Part shown: piece by piece, positions 49,128 to 57,686 of the stretch
Numbering within the stretch: position 1 is the first letter of the stretch
Layout: each line of letters begins with the position of its first letter
From: Myxococcales bacterium
GTDB taxonomy: Bacteria; Myxococcota; Myxococcia; Myxococcales; Myxococcaceae
Direction of reading: 5' to 3'
Assembly (NCBI GenBank): GCA_016191815.1
Contig: JACPVI010000024.1
Span: 82,878 to 146,877, forward strand
Length of the DNA: 64,000 nucleotides
Position numbers and translations under genes: made by a program
The notes under the pieces: model-generated
Seen by the model: only the letters and a program-made list of their open reading frames with translations
Database searches by the model: none
What the model was told of the DNA's origin: nothing

Positions 49128-51803
49128 TTGGCCGAGGTTGCGCGGAGCCTGGTCAACCCGAAGGGGCAGGCCCCGCTCACCCGCTTCCACCAGCGCCTCC
49201 TCGCCGAAGAGCTGACCCTCAGCGGAGGGCGCGGTCCCCGCCGCCTCGCCCAGGCGCTCTCGGACGCGCGGGTGGACTTGAATCCCCACCAGATCGAGGC
49301 CGCGGTCTTCGCGCTCGATTCGCTCACCCGCGGAGGCTGCCTGCTCGCCGACGAGGTCGGGTTGGGGAAGACCATCGAGGCGGCCTTGGTGATGGCCCAG
49401 CTCATCGCCGAGCGGAAAACGCGCCTGCTGGTGCTCTGCCCAGCCACGTTGCGAGCCCAGTGGCAGGCGGAGCTGCTCGAGAAGTTCGGGATGGACGCGC
49501 CGATCATCGACGGCCGCGCGGGCCGATCCGGCAACCCCTTCGATTGCGACAGGCCGGTGATCGCCTCCATCCCCTTTGGTGCAGGCAGGGCCGACCAGCT
49601 CGCGGCGATCGCCTGGGATCTCGTGGTGATCGACGAAGCGCACCGCCTCCGCAACGCCCACCGGCCCGGCCACAAGACGGGCCGGGCGCTCAAGGCCGCC
49701 CTCGGCGGCCGGCCAAAGCTTTTGCTCACCGCGACTCCATTGCAGAACGAGCTCTCCGAGCTGTTCGGGCTGCTGACGCTTCTGGACGAGCGCGTCCTCG
49801 GCCCGGAGGAGGCCTTCAAAGTCCGCTACGGCGACTGCGGGGAAGGGGCGCTGAGCGCCGAGGCCGCTTTTGAGCTCAAGGAGCGAATCCGCCCGTCCGT
49901 CCACCGGACCCTCCGCCGCCAGGTTCGCGAATACGTCCGCTTCACCCAGCGCCGCAGCCTGGTCGAGGACTTCGCCTCCACCCCCGAGGAGCACGACCTC
50001 TACGAGAAGGTCTCGAGCTACCTCCAGCGGCCGGGCGCGCTGGGCATCGAGCGGGGCAAGAGGACCCTCCTCACGCTGGTGTACCGGAAGCTCCTCGCCT
50101 CCTCCACCTTCGCCATCGCGCCCACCCTGGCCGTGCTCGCCGAAACCCTGAGGAGCCGTGCCCAGTCAGCGGAGGGCGCGCTGGAGCCCGACGACCTCCG
50201 CAGCTACTCCGAGGAGGCCGAGGAGTGGTCCGACGAGCCAGGCGTGCCGGCGGGCCCCGCACAGCTGGCGCGCGAGGCCAGCGAGCTGGAGGCGTACGCC
50301 AAAGAGGCGGCGGGAATCAGGATCAACGCCAAGGGCGAGGCCCTAAAGCGCGCGCTGGACCGACTCTTCACCGTCGCCCGGGCTCACGGCTGGCCGGAGA
50401 AGGCCGCGGTGTTCACCGAGTCCAGGCGGACCCAGCAGTATCTCCACCAATTGCTCTGCGATCACGGTTACCGCGGGCGCATCTGCCTCCTGTGCGGAGA
50501 CGCCGGCACGCCGGAAGAGCGCCGCAAGCTGGTGGAAGACTTCCGCACCCACAGCCAGGTCCTCCTCTCCACCGAGGCCGGTGCCGAAGGGCTGAATCTC
50601 CAGTTCTGCAACATCGTGGTGAACTACGACCTTCCCTGGAACCCGCAGCGCATCGAGCAGCGCATCGGAAGGTGCCACCGCTACGGCCAGCCGCGCGACG
50701 TGCTGGTGCTCAACTTCCTCAACCGCCGAAACGCGGCCGACGCCCGCCTCTACGAGCTCTTGGAGAAGAAGCTCTGCCTCTTCGACGGCGTCTTCGGCGC
50801 CTCCGACGAGATCCTCGGCGCGCTCGAGAGCGGGGTGGACTTCGAGCGGAGGGTGCTGGACATCTACCAGTCGTGCAGGCTGCCCGAGGAGATCGACGCC
50901 GCCTTCGCCGCGCTCCGGCAGGACCTCGAGCGCCGCATCGACCGGAGGATGACCGACGCCCGCTCGCTCTTGCTCGAACGCTTCGATGGGGAGGTGCGGC
51001 GGCGGCTCAAGCTCACCGGCGAACAGGCCCGCGAGGAGCTGGCCGCGCGCAGGCGCTCCGCCCTGGCCTTCACCTCCTCGGTCCTCGGCTCCAGCCACCC
51101 GGATCGCGCGGAGATCGAGCGTGCCGCTCGCGCGGTCAAGGCCCGGCCGATGGACACCGTCTCCTACCTCAGGCTGGACGCCTCCACCCTTCCCGCTCGG
51201 CTCGCATCACTGGCGGGAACCGAGGGCTGGTGGTTCGCCTATCGGCTTGCACTGGGCGGGCTTTCCCCCGAGGAGCGGCTGGTGCATCTGGTGCTGGCCC
51301 GCGAGGGCAGCGGCTTCCGCGCCATCCCCCTCGCGGATTCCGAGGCCTTCCCGCGCCTTACCGCCCGCGAGGAGACGAGCGCTGCGCCCCCCGCCGTTTC
51401 GGTCGCCACGGCCCACCAGTCGGCGCTCGACGCCGCAACCGAGGGAGTGCTGCGGGAGGCCGAGCGCCGTTCCCTCCTGGAATTGGACGTGTCCCGGGAG
51501 CGCGCCGACCGCTACGCAGAGGACTGCCTTCTCGAGCCAAGGGCCCGGGCCGATCGCGCCAGGGTGGCCTGGGAAGCAGCGAGGAGGAACCTCCCGCCGC
51601 CCGAGGACGCGCCGGCCCGCGCCAAGTGGCGCGCCCTGCTCGAGCGCCTGGAGCGCGATTACCGCCGTGCGGTGTCGTCCGTGCGGAAGCTCGAGGAGCA
51701 GCAATTGCGTGACAAGGACCAGGCCCTCTCCCACTTCCGGACCCGTGCCAAGGTGACCCTCTCTCGCACGCTGGTGGCCTCCGCCTACTTCTGGCTCTCC
51801 TGA
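49128..51803 (+). CDS. SNF2/RapA-type superfamily-2 helicase
   Basis: 891 residues from a TTG start with GGAGGAGG at ideal distance (49115-49122). SNF2 motifs in order: Q-like LNPHQIEAAVFAL, I ADEVGLGKTIEAAL, Ia LVLCPATLRAQWQAEL, II VVIDEAHRLRN, III LLLTATPLQNELSELFGLL, V STEAGAEGLNLQFCNIVVNYDLPWNPQRIEQRIGRCHRYGQPRDV. The C-terminal ~300 residues are helical and partly coiled coil (LEERRIDRRM.., LLERLERDYRRAVSSVRKLEEQQ). It resembles RapA and the SNF2 proteins of defence systems such as DrmD, but no methylase or nuclease partner is nearby. ATP-driven DNA or protein-DNA remodelling is expected. Confidence 0.9.
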   Translation: MAEVARSLVNPKGQAPLTRFHQRLLAEELTLSGGRGPRRLAQALSDARVDLNPHQIEAAVFALDSLTRGGCLLADEVGLGKTIEAALVMAQLIAERKTRLLVLCPATLRAQWQAELLEKFGMDAPIIDGRAGRSGNPFDCDRPVIASIPFGAGRADQLAAIAWDLVVIDEAHRLRNAHRPGHKTGRALKAALGGRPKLLLTATPLQNELSELFGLLTLLDERVLGPEEAFKVRYGDCGEGALSAEAAFELKERIRPSVHRTLRRQVREYVRFTQRRSLVEDFASTPEEHDLYEKVSSYLQRPGALGIERGKRTLLTLVYRKLLASSTFAIAPTLAVLAETLRSRAQSAEGALEPDDLRSYSEEAEEWSDEPGVPAGPAQLAREASELEAYAKEAAGIRINAKGEALKRALDRLFTVARAHGWPEKAAVFTESRRTQQYLHQLLCDHGYRGRICLLCGDAGTPEERRKLVEDFRTHSQVLLSTEAGAEGLNLQFCNIVVNYDLPWNPQRIEQRIGRCHRYGQPRDVLVLNFLNRRNAADARLYELLEKKLCLFDGVFGASDEILGALESGVDFERRVLDIYQSCRLPEEIDAAFAALRQDLERRIDRRMTDARSLLLERFDGEVRRRLKLTGEQAREELAARRRSALAFTSSVLGSSHPDRAEIERAARAVKARPMDTVSYLRLDASTLPARLASLAGTEGWWFAYRLALGGLSPEERLVHLVLAREGSGFRAIPLADSEAFPRLTAREETSAAPPAVSVATAHQSALDAATEGVLREAERRSLLELDVSRERADRYAEDCLLEPRARADRARVAWEAARRNLPPPEDAPARAKWRALLERLERDYRRAVSSVRKLEEQQLRDKDQALSHFRTRAKVTLSRTLVASAYFWLS

Positions 51804-51848
51804 CCGGCGCTCGGGCGCGGCGGCGGTTCGCGCTATCGTCGTGGCCCC

Positions 51849-53621
51849 ATGCCGGAAGTGCCCCACAACCAGCGCGATGCCCCGCAGAGGTACGGGAAGT
51901 TCTACCTCCTGCGCCGGCTCGCCGAGGGCGGCATGGCCGAGATCTTCCTCGCCAAGCAGATCGGCCCCGAGGGCTTCGAGCGCAACGTGGTGATCAAGCG
52001 GATGCTCCGGGCCCTCACCTCGAACGCCGAGTTCGTCACCATGTTCCTGGACGAGGCCCGGCTGGCGGCGAGGCTGTCGCACCCGAACATCGTGCAGATC
52101 CACGAGCTGGGGCTGCAAGACGACTGCTACTTCATCTGCATGGAGTACCTCCCCGGAGAAGACTTCTCCGCGGTGATGCGCGCGCTCAAACGCCGGCGCA
52201 ACGAGCTGGTGCCGGTCCACATCACCGCGCGGGTGATGCTGGAGGCGGCCCACGGCCTGCAGTTCGCCCACGACTTCGCCGACGACTCCGGGCAGCCGCT
52301 CAACGTGGTGCACCGCGACGTCTCCCCCTCCAACGTCTTCTGCACCTACCAGGGCCAGGTGAAGCTCTTGGACTTCGGCATCGCCCGGGCGAGAAACCAG
52401 GCCTCGGTCACCGGCGCGGGCACCTTCCGGGGGAAGTTCCTCTACATGGCCCCCGAGCAGGTGCTGGGCGCCCAGATCGACCGGAGAACCGACGTCTTCA
52501 CCCTCGGAATCTGCCTGTACGAGGCGGTCACCGGAGTGCGCCCCTTCCATCGGGACAACCCGGAAGCCATCCTCAAGGCGGTGGCGGCGTGCGATGCCCC
52601 TCCGCCGACCGCTCACCGGCCGGAGCTGCCCCCGGAGCTCGCGTCCATCATCTCCCGGGCGATGGCGCGCGCTCCCCAGGAGCGTTACCCGACCGCCGCC
52701 GCCATCGGAGAGGATTTGGAGAAGTTCCTCGCCAAGCAGGGCGAGCCGACCGACCGGGCGGCGCTCGCCGAGTACCTGAAATCGATCTTCGGCGAAGAGC
52801 GCGCCACCAGGAAGATGCGCGTCCCCTCCCTGGCCACCCTCTCTCGCAGCGGGGTCGAGCTGCCGGGCTACACCAACCCGGGGGCAGGCACCGTCGAGCC
52901 CCCCTCCGACGCCCTGCTCCCTTCGCCCAAGACTCCCACCGCCCAGACGCCGCCTGTCCCAGGAAGGCGAAGCAACCACGCGCGCCACCTCGCGATCGGC
53001 GGAGGCGCCCTCGCCGTGGCGCTCCTTGGCCTCGCCATCACCAAGCTGGCCTTCGGGCCGAAGGCGGCGCCCGCCCCTGAGGTCGCCGAAGCCGTCGGTC
53101 ACACCAAGGCGGACGCCCCCCCCTCGCCGTTGCCTGCGGCAGTTGCCCTGCCCCAAGCCGCGCCAGCCCCCCCGCCCAGCGAGCCGGCAAGTGTGGCGAC
53201 TGCTCTTCCGGCAGTCCGGGCCGAGCGCCCCAAGCCAGCCCGAACCGGCACCACCAGAAAGAAGCCGCAGAAGCTCGCGGCGGCGCCCGAGCCGGCGGTC
53301 CCGCCTCCGCAGCCACCGCCGGCCTCACCTGCGGGCGAGCTCAGCGACGCCGACATCCAACGCATCATCGCGGCCGGACGGCCGGAGATCATGAAGTGCT
53401 TCCAGACCTTCAAGGGAGACCTTCGCCGAGCCGAGGGGAAGGTGACGGTGAAGTTCACCATTGTTCGGGCAGGCTCGGTGAAGGGCGCGGCGGTGCGAGG
53501 CGAGCTCGGCGGCACCTCGGCCGGCCGGTGCATCGAGGAGCAGATGCAGTCCCTTCGCTTCCCCCCAGGCCGGGAGGACGTGAGCCTCGAGACCGCGTTC
53601 TCCTACCGCCTCAAGCGCTGA
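51849..53621 (+). CDS. Membrane-spanning Ser/Thr protein kinase with AgmX/PglI-like C-terminal domain
   Basis: 590 residues. The cytoplasmic kinase domain (about 14-295) is complete: P-loop LAEGGMAEIFLAK, catalytic Lys VVIKRM, HRD loop VVHRDVSPSNVF, DFG in LLDFGIARA, and MAPEQ. After a linker there is a transmembrane helix (LAIGGGALAVALLGLAITKL). A Pro/Ala/Lys-rich stalk follows, then a C-terminal ~95-residue domain (LSDADIQRIIAAGRPEIMKCF..GKVTVKFTIVRAGSVKGAAVRG..CIEEQMQSLRFP) of the TonB-like/AgmX-PglI C-terminal type. It could couple envelope state to phosphorylation, with FHA proteins as readers. Confidence 0.92.
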   Translation: MPEVPHNQRDAPQRYGKFYLLRRLAEGGMAEIFLAKQIGPEGFERNVVIKRMLRALTSNAEFVTMFLDEARLAARLSHPNIVQIHELGLQDDCYFICMEYLPGEDFSAVMRALKRRRNELVPVHITARVMLEAAHGLQFAHDFADDSGQPLNVVHRDVSPSNVFCTYQGQVKLLDFGIARARNQASVTGAGTFRGKFLYMAPEQVLGAQIDRRTDVFTLGICLYEAVTGVRPFHRDNPEAILKAVAACDAPPPTAHRPELPPELASIISRAMARAPQERYPTAAAIGEDLEKFLAKQGEPTDRAALAEYLKSIFGEERATRKMRVPSLATLSRSGVELPGYTNPGAGTVEPPSDALLPSPKTPTAQTPPVPGRRSNHARHLAIGGGALAVALLGLAITKLAFGPKAAPAPEVAEAVGHTKADAPPSPLPAAVALPQAAPAPPPSEPASVATALPAVRAERPKPARTGTTRKKPQKLAAAPEPAVPPPQPPPASPAGELSDADIQRIIAAGRPEIMKCFQTFKGDLRRAEGKVTVKFTIVRAGSVKGAAVRGELGGTSAGRCIEEQMQSLRFPPGREDVSLETAFSYRLKR

Positions 53622-53716
53622 CCAGGCGCGGCGGGGTGCGCGGAAGGCCCGCGTCTCCCGCTCGCCGTTCCTCTCCCGCGGGCAGGTACGTCAGAGGGAC
53701 ACGGTGGGTGTGGCCG

Positions 53717-54634
53717 TCAGCCCTCTCCCGCGGGCGGGGCCGGCTCGGGGTGGCCGCGGCCGCCCCTCAGCGCCAACGAGAGCGCCGCGTACTCGATGAA
53801 GCCGCGGATCCACACCAGGTTCACCTCGAAGCTGGCGCCAAGTGCAGAGCGGGTGGTGGTCTCCACCGCAGCCGCCACCGTCGCGCCGCGGCGCAGGAAG
53901 TAGTCGGTGACGCTGCCGTCGTGGTAGCGCACCAGACCCGCCTCGTCGGTGCGGTGCCATTCGTCCACCGCGCACCGCACCGCCACCTTGACGTGGCGCG
54001 AGGCCGCCCGCACCAGAGGGAGGTACAGGCTCTGCTCCCCGAACACATAGGCGTAGGTGGCGGCCCGCTCCATGTAGTTGTCCTGGTGCAGATCGAGCGC
54101 GGCCCAGGGCGCCTCTTGAGCCTCCAACTCACTCACCAGCGCGCGCGTCTCCTTGGGGCCCTCGCGGTGCACTCGCCAGCGCAGGTAGGGCTCGCCGTGC
54201 GGCAATTCCCCTTTCCAGACGCCGGGCGATACCTCGTATCTCAGGAAGTCGTTGTTGGGCCGCTCGCCGCTCGCGTTGTAGCGAGTCCTCCGCTCGAAGC
54301 CGGAGGGGTTGACGCATGGATAGATTCGAAGCCCCACCCCGCGAGTCCGGGCGAAGGCGAGCACCTCTGGAAGAAGGGCAGCGAAGGTGAGCGGCCCGGC
54401 CGGCTCCTCGCCGTGAAAGCCGGAGGTGATAGTCACCCAGGGCTCCCCCTCCAGCGTGAGCCTCACCAGCGGGAATGACACTCCGTCCTCGCGCACCGCT
54501 CCGTACTCCGACAGCTCGGCGAGCGAGGCGTGCGCGTTCAGGGCGTCCAGGTACTCCGAGTAGTCCACGTCCTGGAGAGTATTGCCTCGCCCGCTCCGCC
54601 GCCCGCCGCACTGCGCGGAGAGCCACCACGACAA
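53717..54634 (-). CDS. M14-family zinc carboxypeptidase-like / desuccinylase-like protein
   Basis: 305 residues from a TTG start with GAGGAGG 6 bases upstream. Zinc-peptidase motifs: GFHGEEPAG (H-x-x-E ligands), the Asn-Pro-Ser-Gly / Asn-rich substrate segment PCVNPSGFERRTRYNASGERPNND, DLHQD (third ligand) and VETTT with the catalytic Glu. There is no signal peptide, so the protein is cytosolic. It may remove an amino-acid or acyl group from a small amide. It is the last gene of the AGPS/lipid-kinase run, 37 bp after the kinase gene, and its role there is unclear. Confidence 0.75.
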   Translation of the reverse strand: MSWWLSAQCGGRRSGRGNTLQDVDYSEYLDALNAHASLAELSEYGAVREDGVSFPLVRLTLEGEPWVTITSGFHGEEPAGPLTFAALLPEVLAFARTRGVGLRIYPCVNPSGFERRTRYNASGERPNNDFLRYEVSPGVWKGELPHGEPYLRWRVHREGPKETRALVSELEAQEAPWAALDLHQDNYMERAATYAYVFGEQSLYLPLVRAASRHVKVAVRCAVDEWHRTDEAGLVRYHDGSVTDYFLRRGATVAAAVETTTRSALGASFEVNLVWIRGFIEYAALSLALRGGRGHPEPAPPAGEG

Positions 54635-54671
54635 GTAGGGCCTCCTCGGCGCTGCGCCTACACCGTGCCGG

Positions 54672-55589
54672 CTAAACCCTCAGTCGGATGGCAGACGGGA
54701 GGATGGTCATCGCGCAGGGCAGGCGGCCGGGTTGTTCGCCGTCGATGTCGATCAGCACCTCCTGCTCGCTCTGTGCGGAGAGGCGCTTGCACCGCAGAGT
54801 GCGGGTGCCGGGGAAGCGTACGTGCCCGCCGTCGTAGATGGCCTTCGACTTGAAGACGAAATCCGACAGGGAGTAGCCGCTCCAGATGGTGACGTCGAAC
54901 AGCCCGTCCGAGGTGTCCGCCTCGGGCGCCACCATCATCCCGCCGCCGAAGTACCGCCCGTTGGCGACGGCGAGGGTGGTGACCGACAGCCTCTCCGGCG
55001 CCGCTCCGTCGGTGGACACCTTCACCGAGCGATCCGAGTACTTGAGCAGCGCCTTCACGCTCCCCAGCATGAAGGACACCTTCCCACCCAATGCCTTCGA
55101 GGAGCGATTCACCTCGGCGTCCACCTGCCCGCTCACCCCGAAGGAGCAGATGTTGGCGAAGTAGCGGTGGCAGCTCGACCCGTCGTGTCCGGTGAACTCG
55201 AGCAGCCCCACGTCGAAGGGCGCGGAGCGGTCGCCGGAAAGCCGCTCGATCGCCCCCGACAGCTCGAGGTTCCATCCGAAGGTGCGCCGGAAGTCCCCGC
55301 CGGTGCCACGCGGGATGAGGCCCACCGCCGCCTTGGAGTTGATGGGTTTGCCGCTGTCGAAGAAGCCGTTCACCACTTCGTTCAAGGTGCCGTCGCCGCC
55401 CACCGCCACCACGCACTCGTAGCCGTCGAAGAGCGATCTTCGGGCCAGCTCCGCCGCGTGCATCGGCTGGGAGGTGAAGCCGTGGCCAAAATCCCCCAGC
55501 GCGCTCCTGAGCCGGGCGGAGATCTCCGGCCACTTCCGCCCGGTCTGGCCGTTTCCGCTCTGCGGGTTGACGACGAAGTAGGTGCGCAT
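54672..55589 (-). CDS. Diacylglycerol-kinase-family lipid kinase
   Basis: 305 residues from ATG 55589 (GGGAGG 8 bases upstream). DAGK catalytic family (LCB5/YegS-like): nucleotide-binding VNPQSGNGQTGRKW, the signature VVAVGGDGTLNEVVNGF and the second block GLIPRGTGGDFRRTF. The C-terminal beta-sandwich includes TTLAVANGRYFGGGMMVAPEADTSDGLFDVTIW and IDIDGEQPG. It phosphorylates a diacylglycerol, sphingoid or related lipid alcohol. It lies 4 bp after the Fe-S subunit gene, in the same operon as an ether-lipid-type oxidase. Confidence 0.93.
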   Translation of the reverse strand: MRTYFVVNPQSGNGQTGRKWPEISARLRSALGDFGHGFTSQPMHAAELARRSLFDGYECVVAVGGDGTLNEVVNGFFDSGKPINSKAAVGLIPRGTGGDFRRTFGWNLELSGAIERLSGDRSAPFDVGLLEFTGHDGSSCHRYFANICSFGVSGQVDAEVNRSSKALGGKVSFMLGSVKALLKYSDRSVKVSTDGAAPERLSVTTLAVANGRYFGGGMMVAPEADTSDGLFDVTIWSGYSLSDFVFKSKAIYDGGHVRFPGTRTLRCKRLSAQSEQEVLIDIDGEQPGRLPCAMTILPSAIRLRV

Positions 55590-55593
55590 CGAG

Positions 55594-56682
55594 TCAGCCT
55601 CCCTTCTCACACCATCGGCGCAAAAGGGTCACCAGATCTTCCGCGGGCTTCCCCGCGCGCTCGAACATCCTCCTCGAGGTGGGGCAGGCGGTGACGATCG
55701 TCTGCCCCTGTGGCGCCAGCTCGCGGGCCTGGCCGCGCGCGACGTCCGCCGCCACCTGGGGCATGGTCCTCGGCAAAAGTCCCCCGCCGCCCGCGCACCC
55801 CGCCTCCTCCTCGTGGTCCGGAGCCTCCAGCACAAAGGCGGCCGCTGCGGCGAGCAGCGCCCGCGGCTGCTCGTACTGTCCGAGCCCGCGGCCGAGGTGG
55901 CAGGCATCGTGGTAGGCCACCGCGCCCTCGAGCTTGGGCGCCGCCGGCGCGTGGCCGAGGTGAGAGGCGAGCACGTCGTAGATGGTGCGCACTCTCCCTG
56001 GAGGCTCCACGCCGAAGCGCGGGTACACCACCAGCAAGGTGTAGGCGCAGCCCGGGTCGAGGACCACCAGCTCCGGGTAGCCCTCGAGGGCCTGGGCGAA
56101 GCGGCGCGCGTGGGCGGCGAATGCCATCCCCTCTCCTGCGGCGTAGAGGGGGTAGCCGCAGCAGCGGGTGGCCAGCTTGCACACTGCCATCGGCGCGGCG
56201 AGGCGGGCGGCGACGAAGAGGGCGTCCTCCACCACGCCCGGCCCCTTCAAAAGCGCGGTGCAGCCGGGGAATAGCGCGTACCTCGCCGGCGAGTCCGGGC
56301 GGAACCTGGCCACCAGCTCGCCCAGGTCCCGGCCGAAGGGGTTGTGGTGCGAGTGGAAGGTCTCGAGGGTGCTCTTCACCGGCTCCGGCGCGAGCTTTTG
56401 CTCCAGGGCGGCGCCGCGGCCGGCGAACAGGGCGTAGCCCACCTCGTTCTCGTGGCGGCAGAAGGTGCGGCAGCGCATGCACCCGGTGCAGGCGTGCAGC
56501 GCCGAGGCCCCGTCCCGATCCAGCGGCCGCTTGCCCTCGGTCACCAGGAAGGCCTCGGTCATCTTGCCCCAGGTGCTCAGGCTCTCGCTCTTGGTGGCCT
56601 CCGACACCGGGCAGGCGAAGCGGCACACCTTTGGACAGAAGGCGCAGGTGGCGTAGGCCCGCGCGTGGCCGTGCTCGCTCAC
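55594..56682 (-). CDS. Fe-S oxidoreductase subunit (GlcF-like, CCG domain)
   Basis: 362 residues from a GTG start that overlaps the upstream stop (GTGA). Two N-terminal [4Fe-4S] motifs: CAFCPKVCRFACP and CTGCMRCRTFC. Two cysteine-rich CCG-type domains follow (FPGCTALLKG, RCCGYPLYAAGE and DACHLGRG, AGCAGGGGLLPRT). This is the electron-accepting subunit that pairs with FAD oxidases such as GlcD/GlcE. It passes electrons from the FAD subunits encoded just upstream to the quinone pool or another carrier. Confidence 0.9.
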   Translation of the reverse strand: MSEHGHARAYATCAFCPKVCRFACPVSEATKSESLSTWGKMTEAFLVTEGKRPLDRDGASALHACTGCMRCRTFCRHENEVGYALFAGRGAALEQKLAPEPVKSTLETFHSHHNPFGRDLGELVARFRPDSPARYALFPGCTALLKGPGVVEDALFVAARLAAPMAVCKLATRCCGYPLYAAGEGMAFAAHARRFAQALEGYPELVVLDPGCAYTLLVVYPRFGVEPPGRVRTIYDVLASHLGHAPAAPKLEGAVAYHDACHLGRGLGQYEQPRALLAAAAAFVLEAPDHEEEAGCAGGGGLLPRTMPQVAADVARGQARELAPQGQTIVTACPTSRRMFERAGKPAEDLVTLLRRWCEKGG

Positions 56683-57686
56683 GGAGGGCCTCCGAAGATG
56701 GCGGTGGGGTCGATCTGTTCGGCGAGCGCGGAGAAGAGGAAGGGGTGCGGCCAGTGCGCGCCGGAGCGAAGCACCATCCCCCCTTGCGCGCCGCGGGCGA
56801 TCACCGAGGCGCCACAGAGCCGGTACAGCTCGAGGGCCCGGCCGGAGTCGATCTCGCCGGCGAGGTCCGCCCACGACAGCTCGCGCTCCTCGCCCGGCTC
56901 GGGCGCCGGCAGCTCCCGCCCGGTCGCTCGCCCCCCGCGGGCGAAGGCCCGCTGGGACACGGTGGCCAGGTCGCCCTCGACTCCGTCGGCGGTGCCGATG
57001 GCGGTCACCTCCAAAAGCACCCGCTCGTCGCGGCGGTGCGCGCGCGCCCGCTCGAACCAGCAGCCGTCGGCGATGGCGCCACGGAGCGCCGAGAGGAGCG
57101 CGGCGGTCCCGGGGTAGCTGAAGGCGGCGGTGCGCGAGGCCTCGGGCTTCACCGCGCAGCGGACCGTGGCCGCGAGGACCAGCCCGAAGCGTCCCTCGCC
57201 CCCGAGGAGGAGCGCGGTGAGGTCCGGCCCGGCGGCGCGCCTGGGGCTCGGGTGCGAGTGGTAGACCCGCCCGTCGGGGAGCAGCGCGCTCGCGGCGAGG
57301 CAGAGGCCCTCCAGTCGGCCGCCCGGAATGGCCCGCAGACCGGCGTGGGGGCCCTCGAGGAACGCACCCAGCTCGAGCGCCATTGCACCCGGAGAGAGCG
57401 GCCCCAGGGTGAGCCCGCGCGGCGAAAGGGAGCGCTCGAGCTCGGAGAGGGGAACACCGGCCTCGGCCCGCGCCACCGCGCTCTTCTCGTCGATCGGCCC
57501 TACCGAGCGCATCCGGCTCCGCGAGATGGAGACGCCGTGGCTCAGCCGGCCGCCCGCCTCCCTGAGCAGCCGGAGCGCGCCCACCAGCTCGTGCTCCACC
57601 ATGGGAGAGAGTATGAGATCCCCTCCTGACTCGACGCAGCGGTCGCCGAGGAGGTCCCTGAGCCCCTTCTTCACGTGCTCGTTCAC
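56679..57686 (-). CDS. FAD-binding oxidase subunit (GlcE-like)
   Basis: 335 residues from GTG 57686 (overlaps the upstream stop as GTGA). Diverged FAD_binding_4/PCMH fold: ESGGDLILSPMVEHELVGALRLLREAGGRLSHG, RAEAGVPLSELERSLSPRGLTLGPLSPGAMALELGAFLEGPHAGLRAIPGG and LLGGEGRFGLVLAATVRC. The usual GGxxATN..G glycine motif is poorly conserved, suggesting weak or no independent FAD binding. It follows the AGPS-like gene and precedes the Fe-S subunit, the order seen in glcDEF. Confidence 0.85.
   Translation of the reverse strand: MNEHVKKGLRDLLGDRCVESGGDLILSPMVEHELVGALRLLREAGGRLSHGVSISRSRMRSVGPIDEKSAVARAEAGVPLSELERSLSPRGLTLGPLSPGAMALELGAFLEGPHAGLRAIPGGRLEGLCLAASALLPDGRVYHSHPSPRRAAGPDLTALLLGGEGRFGLVLAATVRCAVKPEASRTAAFSYPGTAALLSALRGAIADGCWFERARAHRRDERVLLEVTAIGTADGVEGDLATVSQRAFARGGRATGRELPAPEPGEERELSWADLAGEIDSGRALELYRLCGASVIARGAQGGMVLRSGAHWPHPFLFSALAEQIDPTAIFGGPP

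Noticed and set aside
53670..53740. Two more CCTCTCCCGCGGGC half-elements similar to the REP-like hairpin
   Set aside because: Only part of the stem is present, without the tail. One lies within the end of the M14-like coding sequence.
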